The notes under the pieces were generated by a model that worked only from the letters and a program-made list of their open reading frames with translations, had not been told where the DNA came from and did not search any database. A program made the position numbers and the translations under genes. A DNA stretch of 64,000 bases from Enterocytospora artemiae (lineage: Eukaryota > Microsporidia), in assembly GCA_038659295.1 (NCBI GenBank), contig JASNGC010000003.1:372001-436000 (forward strand), read 5' to 3'. Every line of letters begins with the position of its first letter. Position 1 is the first letter of the stretch. Shown here piece by piece: positions 19,114 to 27,403 of this stretch.

Positions 19114-19352
19114 AATTAAGGACAAATATTTTTCCAAGGCAACAAAAACAAAACAACAAGCTAAAACAAAATATTGAGTAGGTAATGGTTGTGGCACCAA
19201 GTCATAGGGAGACCATACAAGACTTGGAGATGAAATATTTCAGGATGCCATCAAAAAGTATGCAGAATGCTTATAATAAAAAATCGGTCTGCAAATGCTA
19301 TTATTTGAAGTTAAAAACCTGAGTCTTAGAATAGTCAGTTATTTGAACGAAT

Positions 19353-19871
19353 TTATTTACTACTCTCTAGTTTTTTGTTTCTATTGGCATTTTTTGATAT
19401 TTTATTTTTGTAAGCTTTTTCACTGTACTTGTTTCTTCGTTTGTCTCTCGATAAATCCTCTTCAACTTCTATATCCTTCTTAATATGCTTTTCCTTTATG
19501 TTTAAGGAACTTGCTCTTACAATTTCCTTCTTCATTGCCTTCTTGATTTGCTTGCTTTCTCTGGTAGATTTGTAACACCTTCCTCTTTTTGGAGATTTCT
19601 TATCTTTATTGCTCTTCTTAGTATTCGACTCCTCCTCCTCTTCCTCCGTGGAATTAGATATTTCGGGCAAGCTTGAGTTTAAAAATTGTACAACTGACGA
19701 GAGTGCTGACCTATAAAATCTATCTTCTCTCTCCTCTTTAGAGCCACCTATCGCTTGGCAATTACCAGCTTCCTGAACATCGGTGTCTTCTTGTGTTGTA
19801 TTTTCATTGATATTAATACCAAGATTCTTCGTTGTTGCGTTCTTGGAATCTCTTAAATGTTCACTTACCAT
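19353..19871 (-). CDS. Lys/Arg-rich low-complexity protein, unknown
   Basis: A 172-residue protein with an acidic and polar first half including a run of six Glu, then a strongly basic Lys/Arg-rich second half. Such composition is common in nuclear or nucleolar proteins, but no family is recognisable. The start at 19871 has TTTGTCCCA directly before it. The open frame continues 30 codons upstream to another Met and would add a hydrophobic segment, which I treat as non-coding. The start reads ATGGTAAGTG, which resembles a 5' splice site, but no matching acceptor was found. Confidence 0.55.
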   Translation of the reverse strand: MVSEHLRDSKNATTKNLGININENTTQEDTDVQEAGNCQAIGGSKEEREDRFYRSALSSVVQFLNSSLPEISNSTEEEEEESNTKKSNKDKKSPKRGRCYKSTRESKQIKKAMKKEIVRASSLNIKEKHIKKDIEVEEDLSRDKRRNKYSEKAYKNKISKNANRNKKLESSK

Positions 19872-20103
19872 TGGGACAAAAAATAACAGAAAATAAAGAA
19901 GAAAACAAAAATAACAAATACTACAGTTGTTAATAACACAATACCACTCCAACAGCAGCATCTTGTATTTAAATTCTCCAATAGATGTGTGGTTGGTTAG
20001 TTAGTTCTTGTGAAGGTAGATGAGCCTTACAGTAAAGATCAGTTTCACCATTGATTTGTTATTGGTTAATCCAGAAGTGATAAGCTTTCTATTATAAGTT
20101 CAC

Positions 20104-22416
20104 ATGGAAGAAATTAAGACAAGCAAGTCATTTGTAAACGATCAGGTTGTAGATGAACAGAAATACTCTGATGAGATTTTAAAAATATTGAAAACCAAGG
20201 ATATCTATATTATCGAATATTTGCTGAAGGAATTCTACAATAACCTAAATAGATTATCGTTAGAGAAAAGCGGGGTACGAAATCGTGAAGTAGATCATAA
20301 CATTCAATCAGCTTCATTTTCTATTCCTCTCAATGAAGAGTCATTGATTTCCCTGAGTAAATACATTCGTACCTACTCCGAATATGTCCATATCATTGAC
20401 ACTGACTTTAATGTTTTTATAGACCGGTTTTTGAGACGCATAGAACCTCAATCCATAAGGCCATTGATTGAATGTATAAGTTACTATAAAAGTGATTCCA
20501 TGCAACACTACAGAAAACTATTCAGTTACAGTAAAATATTTAAAATATTTAGGGAATCCATCGATGAAATATTTGACAATAATGCCAGCTACGGAGTAGC
20601 ATCTTATCCCATCACCAAGGACTACCTGGCTAATGACAAGTACTTTGGCACTTTAATCCGTCTATTAGACAGCAACTCCTTAGTTCATAAAAATCTGAAG
20701 GGGATCGTATCAAAGTTAGTTAAGTATGCTAAAAATGACATTGTAGAAAAGGATATTGTTGGATGCTCCACAATAATTTCTGCAATTTGTGAAAACTGCC
20801 CGGAAATATTTAGCAGCACGCTGATACTTTCCTTAATATCATACTTTACCAAAATACTATATACCCCAGCCAACTACCTATTCTTAAATTTGGAAGAATC
20901 TGAGATAATAATGAAAACTCTAATAGTCATGATCAAATCTATAACTGATGAAAGCAAGCAGATCAAACTATCCTCTCTTGGCCTTTTTAGAGAGTGTCTC
21001 TCTAAGATTGAAGAGTTTAGAACATCTACTGTTTATGAGGAGATATTAGTAGTTGTTCATATGACTGGCATCTTGGGTGACTTGTTCGTGTTTTCCAGGA
21101 AGCTAGGAAATCATGAGTACGAATATGTTCGAATTGAAAGGCTGGAATGTACAGTATTGAATCATGTTGGGGGTGCAGACGAGCACAACACCACTGAGAG
21201 TGTAGATAGTACGGGCGAGTACAGTAACACAAATGATATGGAGGATACTACCAATAAACACAGTGGTTTTTACATTCAGAAAATTTCTCTTGAAAACAGA
21301 AACTATGAGACGCTGAAGGATAGATTTATTATTTCCAAATACTATTTCATTGACTCTTTCACTCAGTACTTCCCTTGTTTTAATCGGGTCATGTTTTATA
21401 ACGACTTGTCCAAACTATCCTTTCCATCGAAACTATTTGACAAGTTAAAACATATAAAGCCACATATTGATTGGACAGACATGATAGTGTTTGCTTGTAA
21501 TGATCAAGGTGGCAAGTTGAAGTGTTCTACAAATATAGAGACCAACAAACAAAGCCCCAGCCATTCTAACTGCAATAGCAACTATACTTTAGAATATTTA
21601 AAACTAATTTTTGACCAAATCTATTTGGTGCATCCGGGACATGCAGTTTACCTGAAAATTTATTTGAAAAATCTCAATTTCGACCAAATAGTATATTTCT
21701 CCAAGTATGCCTGTAAAAGTAAATTGAACAGTGTGATTTTCGACGTATACTTCAGTCAAATTGGAAGCGACAATATGAGGTGCATAAAAAGCAGGGAAAT
21801 TATACTGAAATACTTGAATGGAATAACACATCAAAACTATGAAACAAACGCACAATCCAGTGAAAACCTGCTGGATCTGTTTGAAATATACGTTCATGGA
21901 CTGGATTTTGAACAAATCTACCGGTTGAACAGCCAAGCAGCCTATAAAAATCTTCTGTTGCTTCTGATTGTATTAACCAATGGAATATTGAGGAACTCTA
22001 AGCAGATGGATACCGAGGGAAATACAGTGCAGAAGAAAATATTGACCCTTTCATCGCCAGTCGAATTAAAAGATACCAGTTCCAAGGCTGGTAGATCAAA
22101 TGCCCTGATATTCCTGGCAAATTCCTGCATTCACAGTGGAAATAGCTATAATGGCTATTTTATAGCCTTGCTATCCCTGTTGTATAATCATCCCACCATA
22201 GATACCGATTCTTATCATGCTCTGGTAGTATCATTCCTGACACATAAAATCAGCAGGAGTAACATGGACGAACTCTACATAAAAGCATTTCCAAAGGTAT
22301 TTAAACTGTCCAAAGAGGAAGTCGATGAACTGAGGATACTGATCGAAGGTGAAGAATTCACAAGATCACAGTATTTTAAAAAATTGGAGAAGATTCTGCA
22401 GCTAATGGAGAAATAA
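20104..22416 (+). CDS. Large alpha-helical protein, unknown
   Basis: A 770-residue protein in one long clean frame, so a real gene is likely. It is predominantly helical with alternating hydrophobic and charged stretches (for example about 155-330 and 520-760), as in HEAT-type or other solenoid scaffolds. A polar, Thr/Asn/Glu-rich insertion lies around 365-400. No motif, membrane span or catalytic signature is evident. The ATG has no CCC tract, only AGTTCAC before it, so the start is less certain than most. It could be a divergent subunit of a nuclear or trafficking complex; I cannot say which. Confidence 0.7.
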   Translation: MEEIKTSKSFVNDQVVDEQKYSDEILKILKTKDIYIIEYLLKEFYNNLNRLSLEKSGVRNREVDHNIQSASFSIPLNEESLISLSKYIRTYSEYVHIIDTDFNVFIDRFLRRIEPQSIRPLIECISYYKSDSMQHYRKLFSYSKIFKIFRESIDEIFDNNASYGVASYPITKDYLANDKYFGTLIRLLDSNSLVHKNLKGIVSKLVKYAKNDIVEKDIVGCSTIISAICENCPEIFSSTLILSLISYFTKILYTPANYLFLNLEESEIIMKTLIVMIKSITDESKQIKLSSLGLFRECLSKIEEFRTSTVYEEILVVVHMTGILGDLFVFSRKLGNHEYEYVRIERLECTVLNHVGGADEHNTTESVDSTGEYSNTNDMEDTTNKHSGFYIQKISLENRNYETLKDRFIISKYYFIDSFTQYFPCFNRVMFYNDLSKLSFPSKLFDKLKHIKPHIDWTDMIVFACNDQGGKLKCSTNIETNKQSPSHSNCNSNYTLEYLKLIFDQIYLVHPGHAVYLKIYLKNLNFDQIVYFSKYACKSKLNSVIFDVYFSQIGSDNMRCIKSREIILKYLNGITHQNYETNAQSSENLLDLFEIYVHGLDFEQIYRLNSQAAYKNLLLLLIVLTNGILRNSKQMDTEGNTVQKKILTLSSPVELKDTSSKAGRSNALIFLANSCIHSGNSYNGYFIALLSLLYNHPTIDTDSYHALVVSFLTHKISRSNMDELYIKAFPKVFKLSKEEVDELRILIEGEEFTRSQYFKKLEKILQLMEK

Positions 22417-22540
22417 GAGCAACAGGATGAAATATCTGTGGATGTAAGCAAGCTTGTATGTTATTCTATTACTCTAAACAACCGAGACTCATCACAGATT
22501 GGACGTTTTTGAAAAATATTTAGATTTTTGTCCCCCTTTA

Positions 22541-22777
22541 ATGGGAAGAAAAAAGTCGAAAAGAGGAAAGATGGTTAGAAAAGTGGCTCCGCTGAAGATG
22601 GAGACTAGATTTAACTGTCCAAAATGTCATCACGAGAAGGTTGTGTTATGCAAAATATCAAAAGTAAATAGTGTGGGCATAGCCGCATGCACTGTGTGTG
22701 AGGCCAGTTTCCACTGTCAAGTGAATTCTCTTGATCAGCCAATTGATGTGTATCATGCATGGGTAGATCATGAGTAG
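22541..22777 (+). CDS. ELF1: Transcription elongation factor Elf1
   Basis: A small zinc-ribbon factor that travels with RNA polymerase II on chromatin. The 78-residue product has the canonical basic start MGRKKSKRGK, then FNCPKCHHEKVV with the first CxxC pair, IAACTVCEASF with the second, and the conserved end NSLDQPIDVYHAWVD. Length and motif order match the family closely. The start is at 22541 with CCCCC at 22532-22536. The open frame begins 14 codons earlier at a TTG and is not used. Confidence 0.95.
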   Translation: MGRKKSKRGKMVRKVAPLKMETRFNCPKCHHEKVVLCKISKVNSVGIAACTVCEASFHCQVNSLDQPIDVYHAWVDHE

Positions 22778-22954
22778 ATAATGCATCTTCAAAATGTTAA
22801 ATATATCTTCCGTATAAAAATCGGCTATCGGTACAAATCAAGTAAATTATGTGCTGCACATGTTCTGGAGTTGTGTCTTACTTTGTTTTTATCAACTTTT
22901 AGTATCCGGATTGATTCGTGATTTTGATAAGGATGTTGTTGTATTGCCCTTCAA

Positions 22955-23236
22955 ATGCTGAAAGTTGTCGAAAATCTACAAAATTTTCGACTTTTTGAAT
23001 TTCAGGGAGAATTTGAAAACATCAAGCTATTTGATGGTGTTTTCGACCAAAACACTCTTCAACTAAGATTCCCAACATTCTATCTCCAGGGAAGAATTAG
23101 GAAAGGAACATATACAGTCTTTGAGAAGATTGAGGGTGATAATATTCAAAAAGTATCCAACATAACAGAGATAATACTGTTTGATAATCCGATGAAGTTC
23201 ATTATAAATTTTGACAAGAAAAGAAGATTTAAATGA
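22955..23236 (+). CDS. Ctf8-like sister-chromatid cohesion / alternative RFC subunit
   Basis: A 93-residue protein whose pattern fits Ctf8, a small partner of Dcc1 and Ctf18 in the alternative clamp loader used in sister-chromatid cohesion. It shows FEFQGEFE (family l.ElQG.le), a strand with LQGRIRKGTYTVFEKI (family L.G....l.kP..vl.k), and a final ITEIILFDNPMKF (family .vi..ki.F..rP.). ATTGCCCTTCAA precedes the ATG, supporting the start. The protein is very small and divergent, so the assignment rests on pattern rather than strong identity. Confidence 0.5.
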   Translation: MLKVVENLQNFRLFEFQGEFENIKLFDGVFDQNTLQLRFPTFYLQGRIRKGTYTVFEKIEGDNIQKVSNITEIILFDNPMKFIINFDKKRRFK

Positions 23237-23271
23237 CATATGTGAACTGGCAATTAGCAAGGTCTGGCCCC

Positions 23272-23385
23272 ATGGCATTGTCAATATCTTTTCACTCCAA
23301 TAATACTAATATGACCATTCTCGCCCATCTAATGACGATATTACCGAGGTCCTTAAACGATAAACCTACCTTTTTGGAGAATTAA
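23272..23385 (+). CDS. Possible very small protein gene with CCCC start signal
   Basis: A 37-residue frame begins at an ATG directly preceded by GGCCCC, as in many genes here, and lies in an otherwise empty gap. The peptide is Thr/Asn/Leu-rich with one possible helix. No family is recognised. The start signal is its only support. It may be a real micro-protein, or a chance match. Confidence 0.3.
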   Translation: MALSISFHSNNTNMTILAHLMTILPRSLNDKPTFLEN

Positions 23386-23582
23386 TGTTATTTCAGATCA
23401 GTTTATTTTTCAAGTCGAGTATAGTGTAATTTTTAGTTATGAAAGCGGAGCTCACAAACTAGCTGTTTAAATTGACATTATGGGCTGCGCTAGAATGATT
23501 AAATGAATAATTCACTTCAACCTTGACATCCTCAAATGAGAAATATTATAATTTTAATAAAATTTGTTTTTTAATTCTGCCC

Positions 23583-24446
23583 ATGAATTGCAAATTAAAT
23601 AATTCACTGGAAATGCCTATTATTGGTCTTGGAACCTGGCAACTAACCGATAAAAAGGTCCTGGCCAAGGCCATAAGCACAGCTATAGACTCCAACTATA
23701 GACATATTGATACAGCCGCTATCTATAAGAATGAAGATGTTATCGGTGAGATTTTAGAAGATTTATTTGAAAATAATGTGGTTAAGAGAGAAGAGCTATT
23801 CATAACTTCTAAATTATGGAACTCAGACCATAATAACGTTCGACACGCCTGTGAGACATCCTTGAAAAAACTTAGATTGGACTACCTTGATTTGTATTTG
23901 ATCCATTGGCCTGTAAACTCAACTGGGGAGCTTAATCTAAAAGAGGTTTGGACTGCTATGGAGTCATTGGTAGTTGAAAGAAAGGTTAAGTCGATTGGAG
24001 TTGCAAACTTTGGAGTCAAGAACCTGACTCATCTGCTTTCATTCTGTAAAATTAAGCCGGTTGCAAACCAAGTGGAGTTTCATCCGTATCTATCTCAAAA
24101 AGAGATTAGATCGTTCTGTTCAAAACATGATATCGTAGTTATAAGCTATTCAACACTTGGGTCGACCAAATCTGTTGGGGAGGAGGTGAAGCAAGAGCCA
24201 GTGAGAAATGACCCACTGATAATAAAGCTGGCCAAGAAATACGGTGTTTCCTCTGCTCAGATACTCCTCAGCTATGCAGTTCAGGAGGGGTGTCCTGTCA
24301 TTCCAAGAAGTAGCTCGCCAGAGCATATCAGGTCCAATATTAAATTGGTTACCATTAACGATGAAGATATGGAAAGAATCAGATCGATAGATACTCATTT
24401 TAGGTTTGTAGACCCAGTGAGTTTTGGACCAGGCAGATTTGAATAA
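23583..24446 (+). CDS. Aldo-keto reductase, copy 1
   Basis: An NADPH-dependent aldehyde/ketone reductase of 287 residues. The AKR catalytic set is complete: Asp in HIDTAAIY, Tyr in the same motif, Lys in ITSKLWN, His in LIHWP. SIGVANFG, NQVEFHP and the cofactor motif VIPRSSSPEHI also match. TGCCC touches the ATG at 23583; the longer frame begins at a TTG. A second copy lies 1.9 kb downstream (26326-27339) with two unrelated genes between them. The physiological substrate is not evident. Confidence 0.92.
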   Translation: MNCKLNNSLEMPIIGLGTWQLTDKKVLAKAISTAIDSNYRHIDTAAIYKNEDVIGEILEDLFENNVVKREELFITSKLWNSDHNNVRHACETSLKKLRLDYLDLYLIHWPVNSTGELNLKEVWTAMESLVVERKVKSIGVANFGVKNLTHLLSFCKIKPVANQVEFHPYLSQKEIRSFCSKHDIVVISYSTLGSTKSVGEEVKQEPVRNDPLIIKLAKKYGVSSAQILLSYAVQEGCPVIPRSSSPEHIRSNIKLVTINDEDMERIRSIDTHFRFVDPVSFGPGRFE

Positions 24447-24492
24447 AAAACTTAGCTATCTGTGGGCGGTTGTACAAGTATCCTTGATTAAT

Positions 24493-25044
24493 TTAATTTT
24501 TCATGTGGGATTGATATTCTGGAAATTGGCTAATATCACCCAAGTTCTCAATCAACTTTTTTGATGTAGGGTGGTTCAGCCCAGAAAAGTCCTCGAAAGT
24601 CTTGATGTCATCGGTTCCTCCCACGTCTTTCACAAATTCTTCCCACAGGTGCTCACCCTTCCACTCATACTTATCTTCCGACACGATTTTCGGGCCATTC
24701 TTGTCTATTGAAATAACATACAGAATCCTGTCCTTGTTGCCTTTATTGTAATTGCTATGGGGCTTGAACCGTTTTTTGCTGGAAAAATTCAGTGGATAAA
24801 TATGAGACTTAGTTACTTTATACGGTGGAAAGTTTCCAATGTTTGTGACTGAGACTCGGAACATAGCATTACCCAAAATCATGGGATAAAGGGAAGATTT
24901 GCTAGAAACACTGCTTACACATGCATTGGCCAAGTCCCATTCCTTCTCCAGCTCCCTCCGCTCATGTTTAAGAAGGATTTTCGCCAAATTCGAGGAATAT
25001 TTCTCCAAATATAGTTTCTTGAATTTTTCAGAGAACTCTGGCAT
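24493..25044 (-). CDS. FY-rich (FYRN/FYRC)-like domain protein
   Basis: A 183-residue protein with what looks like a compact FY-rich module: IYPLNFSSKKRF (about 80-91), LYVISI and GPKIV strands (about 108-121), then WKGEHLWEEFV (about 128-138), resembling the FYRN and FYRC patterns found in chromatin proteins such as TBRG1 and MLL-type methyltransferase complexes. The N-terminal 45 residues form a basic helix. No other domain is present. ACCC lies close to the ATG and supports the start. The assignment is by pattern only. Other chromatin genes here (HDAC, Bre1) make it plausible but are not evidence. Confidence 0.5.
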   Translation of the reverse strand: MPEFSEKFKKLYLEKYSSNLAKILLKHERRELEKEWDLANACVSSVSSKSSLYPMILGNAMFRVSVTNIGNFPPYKVTKSHIYPLNFSSKKRFKPHSNYNKGNKDRILYVISIDKNGPKIVSEDKYEWKGEHLWEEFVKDVGGTDDIKTFEDFSGLNHPTSKKLIENLGDISQFPEYQSHMKN

Positions 25045-25265
25045 TTTAAGGGTTGAAAGTTATAAAGCTTTGAAGTTTAACGGGCTTATTGAAGGTACAT
25101 AATATTGAAACCACTGTCCAGCACCAATTTCTCCGTATCATTAATCAATGAGAAATCTACCCATAAAAGTCGTATGGTTCCAATAATGGGGTTTATTTGT
25201 TTTTTAATATTCTATAGATTACACCCTTGCTGTTTATTTATTTTCTTTTTATTTGTTTTTTGGGC

Positions 25266-26144
25266 ATGAATATTGTTTTGGATTTCATATATTCCGTGGG
25301 CTACTATTTCAGGTCGAATGTTACTGTTACCCTTAAAAATTTCAAGAACCAAACGATCCTTGTATCCAGTTCACTATACACCAACAAGTTTCTGGAGAAA
25401 GATTACATTTTTCAATTTATTGATCACGGAAATACAGATTATGAGGGAATAGAAATAATAAAAGATTTTAAAGAGAATGGCATGAAGGAAAAGCCGAGGA
25501 GAGCATGGATAGGAAACGGAGAGGATGATGGTCAGAATATATGCAAGAGCCAAGAAAATGCACCAAACCTCCCAGGATCAAACAAGCTCCAAATATTCAT
25601 TTTCCTAACTTCTGAGGAGTTGAAATACAATGAAATTGTAAGAAAATACTGGAGGCTCCTTGACAATCCCTTGATCTTGACCTTAATTTTCGACAGAGAT
25701 TTGTTGGACTTTTTCTTCAGCTACAATAAAAAGCCTGATGAGCGTACTGAAGATATCTTTGACAGCATTTCGCTAGAGATATCAACAAGGTACCCATTGT
25801 TTTGGCCAATTTCTGCGGTAACAGGTAGTTTGTTGTACTATATCTCCATAACACTGGCCAAATCAATCATTACTAAATATTCCAGGGCAGATCCAAATCT
25901 GAACGACTTCAATATACTTAGAAGCAAACTGAAGACATATGGTGATTTTAAGGACAGTAGCAATGAGAATATTGAGAGTAGCTGTGTAATTTGTTTTGAG
26001 GATTTTGAAGATGATAGTATAATACGATTCCTAGAATGTAAGCATCACTTTCATCAGGATTGTATAGACAAGTGGCTGGTGAGCCGGCAGCATTTCTGTC
26101 CCTGTTGCAGGTCTGACGTGGAAATTGTATTGAAAAACGAATAA
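25266..26144 (+). CDS. Membrane-anchored RING-H2 protein (probable E3 ubiquitin ligase)
   Basis: A 292-residue protein with an N-terminal region that may be lumenal, one membrane span (about 181-206) and a C-terminal RING-H2 finger: CVICFEDF, then CKHHFHQDCIDKWL and CPCCRSD (about 240-286), with all eight zinc ligands. The layout matches transmembrane ubiquitin ligases of the secretory system. The first ATG (25266) is preceded by TTTTTTGGGC. A TTG at 25227, touching ACACCC, would add 13 hydrophobic residues that form a better signal peptide, so the true N-terminus is uncertain. Confidence 0.82.
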   Translation: MNIVLDFIYSVGYYFRSNVTVTLKNFKNQTILVSSSLYTNKFLEKDYIFQFIDHGNTDYEGIEIIKDFKENGMKEKPRRAWIGNGEDDGQNICKSQENAPNLPGSNKLQIFIFLTSEELKYNEIVRKYWRLLDNPLILTLIFDRDLLDFFFSYNKKPDERTEDIFDSISLEISTRYPLFWPISAVTGSLLYYISITLAKSIITKYSRADPNLNDFNILRSKLKTYGDFKDSSNENIESSCVICFEDFEDDSIIRFLECKHHFHQDCIDKWLVSRQHFCPCCRSDVEIVLKNE

Positions 26145-26325
26145 ATGTATATTGATAAGAAACGTATTTTGATCAACTCTACAAAACTATTGGTGGGAAA
26201 TGTAAACCCATCCTTGCCTAAAACACAGCATTTGGGTTGTTCTCGAACGACCCAATAACTATTCTTGCTTCATGACCAATTAAAAGTAACACCCCAATTA
26301 TAAATATGTTTAAACATATATCGCT

Positions 26326-27339
26326 ATGATAGTAAAATTGAATAATGGAGAGGTTATGCCGATGGTTGGTCTCGGCACCTGGCAACTCTCCGATCGTCAA
26401 ACAATCACAGCTGCATTAAATGCAGCCATTTCAGCAGGATATAGACATATCGATACTGCACCCCTCTATCACAATGAACATCTTATTGGGGAATATCTAA
26501 ACAATTTATTAAAATCATCGAAAACCCCTCCAGACTTCGAAAATGGAAGTATTAATGTTAGTATACACATAACGAGGTCCGATTTGTTTATAACATCCAA
26601 ATTATGGAATGATTCTCATGATAATCCAGAAACTGCATTAGAAGAGTCATTGAGCAAGTTGAAGGTTGATTTCCTTGATTTGTACCTAATTCATTGGCCT
26701 GTGAACTTTAATGGTAGTTTTGACCTTGAGCCACTTTGGAGAAAGATGGAATCACTTGTTGACTCAGGAAAGGTGAAGTCTATTGGTGTGGCAAATTTTG
26801 GAATTAAAAATTTAACACATTTGCTATCATTTTGCAGGATTAAACCTGTAGTAAACCAAATCGAACTACACCCTTACTTTCCACAGGAGGAAATACACTC
26901 ATTTTGTGAGATGAATAATATATTGAATGTTAGCTACTCTACTCTTGGATCTAATGTAGCAGCAAATGGCATCAAATTCACACATAAGATCAAAGAACAA
27001 ATGATAAACAGGCAGCTCAATAAGATACACAGCACAGTCGAGGCTCCAGATGAACAGAGCACGTCGGACGTAAGTGAGGGTGTCCCTCCCCCAGTGCGAG
27101 ATGACCCCTTGGTCTTACAATTGGCAAAGAAATATTCTGTCTCGGCTAGTCAGATTATTCTTAGTTTTGAGGTTCTGGAGGGTGTTGCAGTTATTCCAAG
27201 GAGTAGTTCTCCGAAGCATATTCAGTCAAATATAAATCTTATTTTTTTACAGGATGAAGATAAGAAGCTGATAAGAAATATTAAGACACGGTTCAGATTT
27301 CATGATCCAAAAGCCTATGGTCCGCATCGCTTTGAATAA
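26326..27339 (+). CDS. Aldo-keto reductase, copy 2 with internal insertion
   Basis: A paralog of the enzyme at 23583-24446, 337 residues. The catalytic set is intact: HIDTAPLY, ITSKLWN, LIHWP, with VANFG, NQIELHP and VIPRSSSPKHI. It differs by a short insertion around residues 68-80 and by a polar insertion of roughly 40 residues (about 212-258) before the cofactor-binding end, in the loop where copy 1 has a short linker. The ATG is preceded by a heptapeptide frame that starts closer to a CCCC tract and overlaps it as ATGA. That could reduce or reinitiate translation. The two copies point to an old local duplication. Confidence 0.9.
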   Translation: MIVKLNNGEVMPMVGLGTWQLSDRQTITAALNAAISAGYRHIDTAPLYHNEHLIGEYLNNLLKSSKTPPDFENGSINVSIHITRSDLFITSKLWNDSHDNPETALEESLSKLKVDFLDLYLIHWPVNFNGSFDLEPLWRKMESLVDSGKVKSIGVANFGIKNLTHLLSFCRIKPVVNQIELHPYFPQEEIHSFCEMNNILNVSYSTLGSNVAANGIKFTHKIKEQMINRQLNKIHSTVEAPDEQSTSDVSEGVPPPVRDDPLVLQLAKKYSVSASQIILSFEVLEGVAVIPRSSSPKHIQSNINLIFLQDEDKKLIRNIKTRFRFHDPKAYGPHRFE

Positions 27340-27403
27340 ATACTGGCCATGCCAATGCACTAATATTTTGGACTTATTTTTTTGATTTCTTAGCCCCCAT
27401 CTT

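Noticed and set aside
19860..19871. Intron directly after the ATG (GTAAGT) of the Lys-rich gene
   Set aside because: No branch/acceptor pair found within a plausible short distance, and the frame is open throughout.
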